Source: Conidiobolus incongruus B7586
Lineage: Eukaryota; Entomophthoromycota; Entomophthoromycetes; Entomophthorales; Conidiobolaceae
Length of the DNA stretch: 34,848 nt
Direction of reading: 5' to 3'
Assembly: GCA_000697335.1 (NCBI GenBank)
Contig: JNEM01011142.1
Span: 1 to 34,848, forward strand
Within the stretch, counting starts at the first letter, position 1, and each line of letters begins with the position of its first letter. Below the pieces are notes generated by a model. It searched no databases and was not told the origin of the DNA. It saw only the letters and a list, made by a program, of their open reading frames with translations. The translations under genes were made by a program, and so were the position numbers. This document shows positions 1 through 11,113 of the stretch, piece by piece.

Positions 1-1684
1 AATATATTTTTTATGAGTTATAAATTTAAAATGTCTTAAATAAAATAAGTCTTTTATATCAGAATTTTAGTTTTATATTTATTATACAAAAGTGTAAAAT
101 TATAAAATCCTAATATTATTATTTTTTACTAGGAAATTTTTCTTAAATAATAAATATAATTGATTTTTTCATAATATGATAAATTAATAGATGTTTTTTA
201 TTCAAATATAATAAAGTTTAAAATTTAATAAATATTATTAAGAGATTAGTTCTCTAAATTCCTATATATACTTTTATATAATTCAATTAACTATAAATTA
301 TATGATTAATTTATACTTATATAGATAAATTAATTATATAAATAATATTGAATTATCTAATAAACAAGGTTCCTCTTTTTTCCTTTTAAACCTTATTATT
401 TATTATTTGTACATTATTCCTAAGGTTGAGATTATATTTTGTTAATATTATAGTATATTGGCACTATCTAATATAAATCTTAATATATCAGTGACTCATC
501 TTAGTTTAAAGCTTAATTAAACTTTATTTATATTTCCACATTATATCACTATATTCCATGCCATATTATTTTTATATTAAGTCTTCCTTTGCATTATATT
601 GGTATTCTACCACTATACTTACAAATATTACCAATTTGTTTTAAATTAAGATTTTTATAAAAATTAAGATTATATATATAATAAAAAAATTAATATATAG
701 TTTATTAAAATTTAAAATTATATTAAAATTATTGAAAAATAGTTAAAATTCATAGAATAGTATTTGATTTAAATATTTGAAATTATTTTTTTAACTTTTG
801 AAGACTAATTTTGTTTTTTTAAGTATATAAATCTAAATTTTGAATTTAAGAATATAATATTTAGTTTAAAGTTTATAAAACCTTGTAAGCTAATATTAAT
901 CTAGTGTTTATTTATATATATTTATTATTAATGATTAACATGCTTATTACTAATATAATATATTTTAATTTAAAAAATATTATTTAAATGGCTTATATAA
1001 CAAGTTACATTTATATCGTATTAATTAGAATAATTAATACTTAAAAATATCATCAGAGTCATATACTTGAGCAAGTTAGCAATGTAATATTATCACCAGT
1101 TTTAGTAAAATATATTGAATACAAATAACTATTAAGAATTTTAAATAAAATATATTAAAAATTATTTTGATAATAAATATTAATCAATTTTATTTTCAAG
1201 TTTCAGAATTTCAATTCATATATATAGCTTATATAAATAAAATTATAAAAAGAAAAACAAAGTTATTGATATAATATAAAGATATCTATTTAATCATTAA
1301 CTTATATAACCTTTATTAAATAGTATAATTATTGACTGTATTGATATTAAAGATTAAAATTTATGGAATATATTTGATATTTCTAATTAATCATTAAATT
1401 ATAAACATATAAAATAATTATTACTGAATTAATATACTTTTGATTAAATTTTGAAATAGTCAATAACAAAGAAAATTATAAAAATTATAAAAATTATATA
1501 TTTTTATTAAAGAGTATAATATAATAGATGATTCTAAATAGTTATGGAAATTATTTAAATATAGATAAATTTTGATAACAGAATTATTATTTTAAATAAT
1601 TTTAAAATTCAAGCACCTTAAAATATTTGAGCAATAAATTTAATAGTGAAGTTAGTTGTATTATAGTTTCAAGGTACATTGTAA
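1..1684. other. A+T-rich intergenic DNA, no gene seen
   Basis: Very A+T-rich with stops in all frames and no recognisable coding stretch. The only structured signal is at 492-510, a 19-base stretch starting TGACTCATCTTAGTT that resembles the inner end repeat of the Tc1-like element at 9.8-11.2 kb. It may be a relic of a related element or chance. Confidence 0.6.
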
Positions 1685-2360
1685 ATAAAATGGGATGGTA
1701 GATAAATTAAAGCATAAAACATGATCAAAAGGGTTGAGTAAGGGGATCTTTCTACTGACAATTCGAATATTCATCATTGATTTATTCACATACTTTGGGC
1801 TGAAAGGAAATATCCCAAAGATAAATGTATTTCTCTCGGAATGTGAACATATCCATTATGGTGGAAACCTAGTTGGCTAACGATATCACCTCTGTTTGTA
1901 TATCTGACTATAGGATTGCTCAATCCAATAGTATGCTCTACAAAAGCTCTGTTTCCAACTCGAGGACTATGATAGGTGAATAACCAACTTCATGACCAGT
2001 GGCCAAAATCTTTTGAGCTTGCTCTGCAGCATGGAGAGTAGCTGTAGCTCCTCCCAAACTTTGACCAGTGAGAATTATTTTTTAAGTTTTGCATTCATTA
2101 CCATTTAGCAGTTAGAATAAATATTCATCAATTTTCGATTAAAAACTGTTTTCAGTTCCATAATAATCATTAAAAATTTTATTTATTCCCGAATCATTTA
2201 AAATATATGGATCATTTTAAAATCATTAATTGAATTTACACATTGAAAGTGCCTGATTTAGGTATCACAAAAACTTAAGTATCTTTATAAACTTTATTTA
2301 CTATCATACCTCCCTAGTATAGATTATCAAAAGATTTTAATGATTTATATCCACCAGATT
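1685..2360 (-). pseudogene. Truncated class 3 lipase pseudogene
   Basis: This is a broken copy of the lipase gene at 6389-7393, in the same orientation. It corresponds to about codons 107-334 of the intact gene; the 5' third, with the signal peptide, is missing and the copy ends about 20 bases before mariner copy 1. The nucleophile elbow (GQSLGG) and the conserved PRVGNRAF block are still readable. Similarity is patchy: about 1848-2071 is nearly identical to the intact gene (about seven differences by eye), while the flanking parts are far more diverged and carry stops and small indels. The sharp change near 2075 suggests gene conversion. No function is expected. Confidence 0.85.
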
Positions 2361-2381
2361 TTTTAATATAAAATTCAAATA

Positions 2382-3613
2382 TTACTCTGTATTTTTTATA
2401 ATGGGAATTTTTTGCAATTAAAAATAAATATATAATATAAATTTAATAGTCTTTTTTATTATTAATAACTTTTTGCTATACTTTTAACAAACTTCTAACA
2501 CCTAAAAAACAGTTCTTTTTATTAAAGACTGAAATTTGATATTTCACAAACCAATTAAATTTTCCTGCAGAAATTTTCTTTTGTGTAAGCTAGATTTTAA
2601 ATTTTTAAAGCAATTATAGTTATATAAGTAATAATCAAAAGAATATACTAGATGTGGTAGTTTTTTCCAGTTATTTTTAATTAGAAAGTTTTTTACAGAT
2701 TTAGATTTATGTATTTTACAATTATCATGTAAAATAATAGGTTTTCTCAAATTATATTGAGAACACTATTTAAAAATACTTTTGTTTAAAAAAGCAATAT
2801 TTAGTTTATTAATAATTAATTTTCCTTCAAAAACTAAATAAGAGTAGCATATACTATTATAATCTATTACAATAATTAACATTCACTTATTAACAAAATG
2901 CTTATATAAAGGGATTTGTAGAGGGGGTTGATTTAATTTAATCTAACATCTTGATTTGTGTTTTAATAAAGGATTATATATAAGGATTTAAGATTCATTA
3001 ATTATAATTATTTACTGTAAAAGTTTAAGCTTCTAGTAATATTTTAATAGGTTTTGTTTAGTAATAGCTACTCTAACTTTTTTTTAAGCTTTAACTAAAT
3101 GATAAAGTACCTATTTTATTTTTTTTATTAATTTGAGTTTAAACTTTAATATTTATAAAATACTTATAAAACTAATATTAAAATACTTAGATAATTTTTT
3201 ACCTGAAATAAAAAGATACTTTTCAATATATTTTTTCACTCTATTAACAATTGAAAGAGTAATAGTTAAAGTTAGTTTTTCAGATTTTAACAAGTTTTAA
3301 ATAGTTTTTTTTAGCTTTAAAGTAATTTACCTAGTAATAAATTATTAATTTAGATAATACTTTATTATTAAAAGTTGTTTGTAAATTTTGAATAATTTTA
3401 AAGGGTTTATAGTTAAGTTTTATTAATATTAAAATAAAAAACTTTTGATGATTATTATTTAATTTAAGTATGATTAAATTAAACAACCAATTTTAAAAAG
3501 TTAATTTTTTAATCAAAAAAATTAATATATATATATATTATTTATTTCAAACTAATAATATATTTGAAAAATCAGAAATTAAAAAATTTCCCATTATTTC
3601 AAATTCAAGGTAA
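2382..3613 (-). mobile_element. mariner-type DNA transposon, copy 1 (decayed)
   Basis: A 1232-base element flanked by TA on both sides (2380-2381 and 3614-3615), the target duplication used by Tc1/mariner. The ends are inverted repeats: left starts TTACTCTGTATTTTTTATAA, right (complement) starts TTACCTTGAATTTGAAATAA, and both continue into ATGGGAA followed by a T run. An open piece on the minus strand at 2544-2750 gives LHDN, then NNWKKLPH, YSFD and NCFKNLKSSL, the mariner block containing the second and third catalytic acidic residues. By spacing (D, then 34 residues) the third aspartate is replaced by asparagine in YLYNY, so the transposase is dead. The rest of the frame is broken and very A+T-rich. 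Its end sequence differs from copies 2 and 3, so it is probably a separate subfamily. Confidence 0.85.
2544..2750 (-). pseudogene. mariner transposase fragment (C-terminal DDD region)
   Basis: The longest open remnant of the transposase in copy 1, 68 codons. HDNCKIH matches the mariner second-aspartate motif HDN..PH, and KLPHLVYSFDYYLYNYNCF matches the family's LPHPPYSPDLAPSDYHLF. In the family the aspartate of PSDY is the third catalytic residue; here it reads N. The start ATG of this open stretch is internal to the transposase, not a real start. Two other copies in the window preserve the same region in more decayed form. Confidence 0.8.
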
Positions 3614-6388
3614 TATTGTTGATTGTATAACTAAAAGCTAGAATTTGTTATAAAACTGAATTTATATAATACTTTAAGCTATTATTAGATCATCAGAGAA
3701 AGCATTATTTTTATCTTATAACTTTAATTAAATAATATTCTAGACTTTATCATTTTTTATTTCAATTTTTATAGTTATTAATATTAATATTCATAATATA
3801 TAATAAACTTAATAACACCAATATATGAGTATAAACAAAGATAATAAATATCTATTATTATGACCAATTATTTATATACTAAATATAACAAAGGGTTTAT
3901 TAATGATGTCATTTTATCCTATAATCTATATAAATAATTCATATAAATAAACATTGATATCCTTATTACCCCAGGATTAATTTATAATATATTTATTTAT
4001 TATATTAATAAAGTTTCTATATTTTATACTATTCATATTGTCTTATATAATATTTAATCCAATAATCCAAGTATTATATTTATTCTTTATTATTTAATAT
4101 AATCTCCATAATGTTTATAATCATATTATAAAACTTCATAGTTTATAGAGATTTCTTTTATATAAAATAATTTTATCATAATGGACATAATTTATCAATA
4201 TATAGAATATACCTATAAAGGTATTGTTATGGTTATTTATTAATATATCAATATTTATTTATAATCATTAATATCACTTTCATTACTATGATATAATGTA
4301 TTCAAAAAGGTTCAAATATTTAAAAATCCTTATATTCGGATAAAGTGTCTTTGAGAAAAGCTCATATTTAAGCTCTACTATTTCTTTAAAAAACATTAAA
4401 GCGCACTAATTTCCATGAATATAAAAAGCATACCAAGTCGAACAAAACTATATTTATACATGACAGTATTGAAAATTATAAGCAAAATTTTAAAATATTA
4501 CAAAAGGAATCCTGATATTGGTAGGGTTATATAATTTAATTAGTTAATGGTCATGTGTACCTTGAGCCTAATTAGCTAGTCAACAAAATGAAAGTTTTAA
4601 CATATCATCTATTATCACCTTAAAAGTGAAAGAGATTTCAAGGATATTGGGGAGTAATGAGAGATCTAGTTCTGAAAAGATAAAGACAAAAAGTAATTAC
4701 AAAATAAAAAAGAGAATTTACAATATAACAAGATTATATGTATACGATATATATGTCAAAGAAACCAATTATTGTGTATTGAACTATTATTAGCCATGGG
4801 TTAATTTATACTGAATTATCACTTTAATAAAGTAAACCATTTTATTTATAATTCATAGTATTGTCAAAATAAAATCCAATTTGTGTAGTTGAAATTTAAA
4901 TATTTCCTTGATTTAAAATATATTTTGAATATATAAATTTTTAATAAATTTTAATTAGTCAAAAGATAAGTAGTTAATTTTTTTAGTAAAATACTCTAAT
5001 TATATATGAACATTTTATATTGAAGAAATCATATTCATTTGGCAAGATAAAAAAATTCCAATATTTCATATAGTTTGTAAGATATTTATTAAATTATAAT
5101 TCAGTATTTAATAATTAATTCAAATTAAATAAATCCTGATTCTTATAATTAAGTTCATATAAAATATTTATGAAGTTTAAAAAGTTATTTTTTGTATAAA
5201 TATTTAATACTTATATAGGTAACTATATATTTTTCAGTTATTAAAATAATTATCTAGTGTTTTTTATTTAAATATTATTAAATGATTTAATAACAATTGA
5301 GGATCAAAAATAATGTATATTTTGTTAAATATTGTAATCATATAAAACTAATTTTAAAAATAAATAATTCAATTTCTAAAATATTTTTTATAAAAAATAT
5401 TGATTGATAAACTTATATATATTCCTCTCCAATAATTAAATATACAATTTATACAATAAATTTAAATCCACAAGGTTTGGAGATAGAATAGGAAAATATA
5501 AACCTTATGACGTTTTGTTATATTAATAAATGAATTTAAGTAAAGATAAATGACAATTTTGATATCTAGTTTAATTAATTTTTAATTATTAAATATCAAA
5601 TAATTTGTGATAATATATAGCTTTCAAGAGCCAATTTATATTTCGAAAATTTTACTTTTATACATTTAGCACTGTCAAGATTACTCTAATTCCAATAAGT
5701 GAAATTATCTAAAATACAGGTATATAAATGAACTCATATGTTCAGTAATAATCAAACAAATATGGTAAATCACTATCAGAGGTTTTAAAAACATAGTGAA
5801 AAGTTTATTATATACTCCACTAATATATTTTATAAATTGAAACCAAAATTAAATTATATTATTGAATTGATAAATTTATTCGTTAAGTCTATTTCCAATA
5901 TCACAATATCCAATATTTCATAATTTTGTAGAACAATTTTGCAATAAGAATTTACATTGCAGTTTTATATGAATTATATTAAAAATAAGTTGTAATTTTC
6001 TGCAAAAGTCATATATTATTAATAAGGAAAAAATTACATTGATCTATAAATATAAAAAAATAACAGAAATTCTTTGGACTCTGAAAACAATTTTTTGATA
6101 GAATCATATATTAAATATAAACATGAATTTCTGATCAATCATTAAAATTTGGATGAAATAATATAGATAATATTCTTTGTTAATATATAAATAGTATTTT
6201 AAATGGATAAGTATATAGTTATTTATATTTAATATCAAATAATCTTTTGTTAACTTATATATTACACAGTGTATTTCATGATTTATTATTTTATTTCGAA
6301 TTTATTTTCCAATTCAATTTTTTGAATATTTGAAATGAAAAACAAATTGAATACAAATTAAAATGTGAAATAATTGCATGTGCCAACT
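3614..6388. other. Long A+T-rich gene-free stretch
   Basis: No gene can be supported across about 2.8 kb. One patch of less biased composition at about 4630-4806 reads on the plus strand as broken peptide (KRFQGYWGVMRDLVLKR, then after stops YMYTIYMSKKPIIVY), which looks like a decayed coding segment of unknown family. The rest is A+T-rich with dense stops on both strands. Confidence 0.5.
4630..4806 (+). pseudogene. Possible coding remnant, unknown family
   Basis: In one plus frame the sequence gives peptide-like runs (KRFQGYWGVMRDLVLKR, YMYTIYMSKKPIIVY, TIISHGLI) separated by single stops. Its composition is less A+T-rich than the surroundings. I do not recognise the family, and the assignment as coding is only a judgement from residue variety. 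Confidence 0.2.
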
Positions 6389-7393
6389 TTAGCAAGATGG
6401 GATGATGGGTTGATTAAATCCTAAGATATGATCTATAGGATTGAGGAAAGGACGATCTTTCCACTGGCAATTTGGATCTTCATCATAGGCTTGCTCACAT
6501 ACTTTAGGCTGAGAGGAAAATGTTAAAGAAAAAGGTAAATGTACTTCTCCCGGAATATGGACATATCCATTATGGCGGAAACCTAGTTGGCTAACGATAT
6601 CACCTCTGTTTGTATATCTGACCATAGGGATATTCAATCCAATAGTATGCTCTACAAAAGCTCTGTTTCCAACTCGAGGACTATGATAGGTGAATAACTC
6701 AACTTCATGACCAGTGGCCAAAATCTTTTGAGCTTGCTCTGCAGCATGGAGAGTAGCTGTAGCTCCTCCCAAACTTTGACCGGTGATGATTACTTTATAA
6801 CCTTTGTATTTAGCCTCGTTCAAAAGGTGAAATAGATATTGGTTGACTTCAGCTGCATAACTATTATAAGTACTGTAAAAGCCATTATGGACTTTAATAT
6901 CGTCGCCAAATCCTTTAAATGGGACAGGTTCATAGCTAAAATCTCTCATCCAATTTTGTGCCGTCATGCTACCTCGATGCGATACGACAAGTTCTTTGGT
7001 CTCTTCATAAAATCCAACCACCACTATACTACCATAGTAAAAATGATCGAAAGATTTCAATATTTTGAATCCTGGACATATTCCTAGGATGCAGTTCAGA
7101 TATATTTCGTCGGTGACATGGCAATAAGATTGTATAGCAGATTGGAAATGAAACTTAACCCGATCTAGAGAAGGTACTGTGACATTGGTAGGAGTATACA
7201 GTTTAATGGGAGGGTTGTCATTTATCCCCTTTGCGAGATCAACTAACCATCCTGGTGGAAGTTCTAGCAAATCGCCAATTTCTATCTTTGGACCTAGAGG
7301 AATTGGAGATTTACTGATCAAGGATAACAAACCTTGACCTGAAATGGCAGCAGTAGCAAATAGTCCACGAATAAAATGAAAAAATTGCACCAT
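6389..7393 (-). CDS. Secreted class 3 (fungal) triacylglycerol lipase, intact
   Basis: A 334-residue alpha/beta hydrolase of the Rhizomucor-type lipase family, expected to hydrolyse ester bonds of glycerides outside the cell. The first about 20 residues (MVQFFHFIRGLFATAAISG) form a plausible secretion signal. VSHRGS at 137-142 is the oxyanion strand, NWMRDF at 147-152 begins the lid region, GQSLGG at 205-210 carries the nucleophile Ser207, TNRGD at 261-265 supplies Asp265, and NPIDHILGF at 318-326 supplies His322. Cys91, Cys299, Cys309 and Cys334 are shared with the lipase at 30767 and probably form two disulfides. The nucleophile elbow has Gln where the common form is GHSLGG. The gene has no intron. 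A TATAAAAG box lies 55-62 bases upstream and a perfect palindrome sits in the leader. The full triad suggests an active enzyme; substrate preference cannot be read. Confidence 0.95.
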   Translation of the reverse strand: MVQFFHFIRGLFATAAISGQGLLSLISKSPIPLGPKIEIGDLLELPPGWLVDLAKGINDNPPIKLYTPTNVTVPSLDRVKFHFQSAIQSYCHVTDEIYLNCILGICPGFKILKSFDHFYYGSIVVVGFYEETKELVVSHRGSMTAQNWMRDFSYEPVPFKGFGDDIKVHNGFYSTYNSYAAEVNQYLFHLLNEAKYKGYKVIITGQSLGGATATLHAAEQAQKILATGHEVELFTYHSPRVGNRAFVEHTIGLNIPMVRYTNRGDIVSQLGFRHNGYVHIPGEVHLPFSLTFSSQPKVCEQAYDEDPNCQWKDRPFLNPIDHILGFNQPIIPSC

Positions 7394-7413
7394 TATATCT
7401 TTAAGAAAACTTT

Positions 7414-7438
7414 ACTAGTTATATTTAATATAACTAGT
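7414..7438. promoter_or_regulatory. Perfect 12-bp inverted repeat in the lipase leader
   Basis: Arms at 7414-7425 (ACTAGTTATATT) and 7427-7438 are perfect complements around a single central base. The palindrome lies 21-45 bases upstream of the lipase ATG and downstream of the TATA-like box, so it would be in or near the mRNA leader. It could be a dimeric regulator site or a leader hairpin; A+T-rich sequence also makes chance palindromes easier. Confidence 0.5.
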
Positions 7439-7447
7439 CAATTATTC

Positions 7448-7455
7448 CTTTTATA
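7448..7455 (-). promoter_or_regulatory. TATA-like box of the lipase gene
   Basis: TATAAAAG on the minus strand, 55-62 bases upstream of the ATG. Two other genes in the window have similar boxes at 64-78 bases, which makes it more believable in spite of the A+T-rich background. Confidence 0.45.
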
Positions 7456-8068
7456 ATTTTCTTTGTGTAATTTATAGATAAATTTTTTACATTAAATGAG
7501 GGTTGTAATATTCTTTGGGTGTTATTAAGGTTTTACCTCGGATCATTTATTTGCATAATTTTAACAAAATGATAGGACTAATTGTATAAGAAACTGAAAT
7601 TTGGAATGTTTGAGTTATAAGACTTTCTAATATTTATCTTTGAAGCTATAATATCAATTATATACTAATTTATCTCGGTAATATATAATATATTTAACAT
7701 CTGTTTTGAATTTATGATATTTCCATCATACTTTAAATGCTCATTAGATTGTTATATAAATTGTTTATAAAACTGACAGTTTTAGGCATGTGAAAAAATA
7801 AATATTTAATGAAACCGCTAATCTGAACAATGTTATTTTTATTAATAAAAATGAGGCAATAATTAATGAACTACTAAAGCCTATAGATTACTTAACTAAA
7901 ATCTAGAGACTTGTTTAGTATTTCAATACTTGGTTATTTTTTGTTATTATTAAAAATTAGAATCAGAGCTCTTAAAGAATAATCCATTACATTTGTCATA
8001 CCAAAAATTTTTAATTAACTTCTAAACTAGAACCACAATCTGAGTTTGTATATAAGTGGCTCTACATA
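7456..8068. other. Upstream region between lipase and mariner copy 2
   Basis: About 610 bases of A+T-rich sequence with no coding potential that I can see. It separates the lipase promoter from the mariner element and shows no obvious similarity to the region upstream of the other intact lipase. Confidence 0.5.
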
Positions 8069-9314
8069 TTAGTGTAGAAATTAAATAATGGCACATTTTT
8101 AATATTAAAATTAAACAAATAAATTGATAAATAATATATAAAATTTAATAAGTAATATAAAATTAATAGCCTCCTTTATTATTAATAACTCTTTTCTATA
8201 CTTTTGGTAAGTTTCTAATACCTAAAAACAGTTTTTTTATTAAAGACTGAAATTTAATACTTTACAAATCAATTTAATTTGTTTACAGGAATTTTTTTTC
8301 TTGTAAGCTAATTTTTTAATTATTTAAAACAATTATAATCACATAAGTTATAATCAAGTGAATATACTAGTTATAATTACTCTCTCTAGTTTTTTTATAT
8401 AAAAAATCTTTTATAGGTTTAGATTTATATATTTTACAATTATCATGTAAAATAATAAGTATCTTTAATTTATATTAAAAACACTATGTAAAATTTGTTT
8501 TATTTAAAAAAATAATTTATAATTTATTATTAATTGATTTTTTTTTGAGATATTAAATAAAAAAATTATATACTATTATAATTTATTATTATAATTAATA
8601 TTGACTTATATTTAAAATACTTATTTATTAAAATTTATAAAAGGGATTAATTTAACTTAATTTAACATGTTATTTTATTTTTAAGTAAAGGATTATATAA
8701 AGGAAGTTAAAATTTATTAATTATAAGTATTTATTGTAAAAACTTTTGTTTTTAGTTATATTTTAATAAGTTTAGTTTAACTATAACTACTTTAGTTTTT
8801 TAAGCTTTTATTAAATTATAAGGTATTTATTTTATATTTTTATTAATTAATTTAAATTTAAACTTAAGTAAATATAATATGCTTATATAATTAATATTAT
8901 ATTACTTTAATAGTTCTTTAACTAAAATAAAAAGGTATTTCTTAATATTTTTTTTATTTGATTAGTAAATAAAAAAATAACAATAGAAATTAATTTTTTA
9001 AATTTTAACAAATTTTAAATAATGTCCCTTTTAACTTGAAAATCACAAATCTAACAATATATGGTAGTTTTAAATAAAACACCATTTTTATAAACTATTT
9101 ACAAGTTTTAAATGATTTTAAAGGGTTTATAATTAAGTTTTAAAGATACAAAAATAAAAGCTTTTTGATAATCATTATCTAGTTTAGGTATAATTAAATT
9201 TAAGTGTAATTTTTAAAATCAAAATATTTTAATAAAAAAATAATTAAAATTAAATATATTTAGTTTGAAAAATCAGAAATTAAAAAATTTGCCATTTTTT
9301 AATTTCTATACTAA
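8069..9314 (-). mobile_element. mariner-type DNA transposon, copy 2 (decayed)
   Basis: A 1246-base element with TA duplications at 8067-8068 and 9315-9316. The inverted ends start TTAGTGTAGAAATTAAATAA (left) and TTAGTATAGAAATTAAAAAA (right, complement), followed by ATGGCA and a T run. Internally it is collinear with copy 1: the segment at 8420-8455 matches copy 1 around the HDN motif, and 8166-8300 matches copy 1 at 2450-2570. Differences between the two copies are mostly C/T and G/A. No open frame of useful length remains. The transposase strand is minus, the same as the lipase 676 bases away. Confidence 0.85.
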
Positions 9315-9851
9315 TAATTCTAAATTAAATTTTATTAATCTGACACTTATGATTATTGAAACAAAGATGTTAAAAAAATCATCAAATTTTCTAAATTTGT
9401 CAAATATCAATTTTATATTTATATATTTTTAATTCTTAGAGAATAATTAGGAAAATCATTTAGTTAAAGTTGTAATATTGGCAAGATAATAAAATAATGT
9501 GAGATTAAGTTATGGAATAATTAATGTATTTTATCAGCAGTTTTCAATATTTGTGTTTGAACAAATGTTACCTGAACTAGTTTAATTTTCACTAATTATC
9601 AACACTTATGTTAATTTGTTATCTTAAATTATTGTATCAGATGATACTCTTAATTATTAAATAAATATTTAATTTACTAGAGTATTTGAACATTTAACAA
9701 CAATCATAGCTAGATATCAAGTTGTTGATTCAAGTTATCTTTAATAGATATAAAAATATTTTTTATAGAACAGAGTCTAACTTTTCATCTTTATTGTTTT
9801 TAATTTAGTTTCAAAATAACTTTCATTTACTGATGTATATATATATATATA
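9315..9851. other. A+T-rich spacer between two transposons
   Basis: No gene or repeat is recognisable. It ends in a (TA)n run at about 9836-9851, into which the Tc1-like element is inserted. Confidence 0.5.
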
Positions 9852-9886
9852 CACTAACCTGCAAAAGTGAGTCATAAAATCAAAAA
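9852..9886. repeat. Tc1-like element, left outer terminal repeat
   Basis: Thirty-five bases that match the complement of 11114-11148 perfectly. It contains GTGAGTCATAAAA, the core shared with the inner repeat. Confidence 0.85.
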
Positions 9887-10036
9887 CACCTATATTTTTA
9901 CTAATAACTTGATTAATATTTAATAAAATAAACCTAAATTAAATAATTAAAATCTATTATATTTATTAGTTATATATATCATTAAATGATAATATTTAGC
10001 TATTAATTGGCTAAAATATAAACCTTTAAATTTTAC

Positions 10037-10067
10037 CTAAGGTGAGTCATAAATTTGTGGGTTTTTG
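10037..10067. repeat. Tc1-like element, left inner repeat
   Basis: Thirty-one bases starting CTAAGGTGAGTCATAAATTT, a perfect match to the complement of 10931-10961. Together with the outer repeat it gives the two-site end structure. Confidence 0.8.
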
Positions 10068-10089
10068 GTGATAAAAAAAAAAGAAAAGC

Positions 10090-10830
10090 AAGAGGCATTA
10101 TCTTGCTGGAAAATAACATTAGATTTGTTTAACCTATACCATTCAATGGTTTTTTTCAATTTATTGTTTAGAATACTTTAGTACATCTTAGCATTAATTC
10201 CCCTATTAACTTTATAAAGATACCCTACACCTAAAGACAACATATATCCCTAAACAATAATTAACCTACTATTATACTTTTAAGTAGAATTAACATAATA
10301 GTTACAAAGTAGTTCTGTATCTTTTCTAAAGTATCTAGCTTTTCTATCAGATCCACTAAGGTATATTTTTGTTTCATTAGACTAAATAACCTTACTCCAA
10401 TTAGTTTCAGTTCAACATTAGTAGCAACATTTAAACTTTTGCCTAGCTTTACAGTGGGATTTTTTTAATTAGGGGTGTTTTTTCTTAAGGTGTAAATGGT
10501 ATCTATGCTAACATAAAGCACATATAATAATATCAGTGCTAACCAATATTCCTGTATAGTTTTACAATTCCTATTGTATTTCTACAGTAGTACCACATTT
10601 ACCTGTATTAACCAACCTACAAATATACTTCTCATCATATTCATCTATAATCCTAGCACACTTAAGTTTAGGTTTAAATGTTTCTTTATTGCTATTCTTA
10701 ACAACCTTAGCTATAGTAAACTAGCTAACACTAGTAATTCTAGCAATATCACAAGTTGATTTACCTTCTTTATAAAGTTAATTAATGTGCAAGTGGATTT
10801 TTTTAAAGAGGGATTTAGGTATAATGATAC
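10090..10830 (-). pseudogene. Tc1-family transposase remnant
   Basis: Read on the minus strand in one frame, it gives an N-terminal helix-turn-helix (LYKEGKSTCDIARIT, then FTIAKVVKNSNKETFKPK), the block NWSKVI-stop-SNETKIYLSGSD, which is the Tc1 WSKVIWSDE motif with the first catalytic Asp changed to Asn (codon 10376-10378), and VIFQQDNA with the second Asp intact (10100-10102). About eight in-frame stops are present; nearly all fall where the family would have Gln or Trp (CAA or CAG to TAA or TAG, TGG to TAG). Only about ten codons remain between the second Asp and the inner end repeat, so the third catalytic residue (34 residues further on) has been deleted. Confidence 0.8.
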
Positions 10831-10930
10831 TAATAAAAAGAATTTAGTATATCTATAAAATATTATATAAAATAATAACAAAGAGAGAAAAAAGATATGG
10901 TTATATATTGTTAAATATATCCCCTTATCT

Positions 10931-10961
10931 CAAAAACCCACAAATTTATGACTCACCTTAG
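10931..10961. repeat. Tc1-like element, right inner repeat
   Basis: Perfect inverted partner of 10037-10067. The A+T-rich arms between inner and outer repeats are only loosely alike on the two sides, so the repeats are better conserved than their surroundings. Confidence 0.8.
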
Positions 10962-11113
10962 TTAAATATTAAGGGTTAATATTTTTGCTAATAGTTTACT
11001 AAATATATCTAAATATATTTATCTATTATTAAATAATATACCTTAACTATATATTATAGTTTCAAGTAATCTAATATATACAATTGTTTTAGTTATTAAT
11101 TAAAATATATATA

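Noticed and set aside
6839-7087. Plus-strand open frame inside the lipase gene
   Set aside because: Antisense shadow of the intact lipase.
8088-9295. Shorter mariner boundaries at the ATGGCA motif
   Set aside because: The inverted repeat continues outward for 19 more bases on each side to TTAG, where perfect TA duplications are found in copies 2 and 3, so 8069-9314 is the better call.
10574-10759. Plus-strand open frame inside the Tc1-like element
   Set aside because: It is antisense to the helix-turn-helix part of the transposase remnant.
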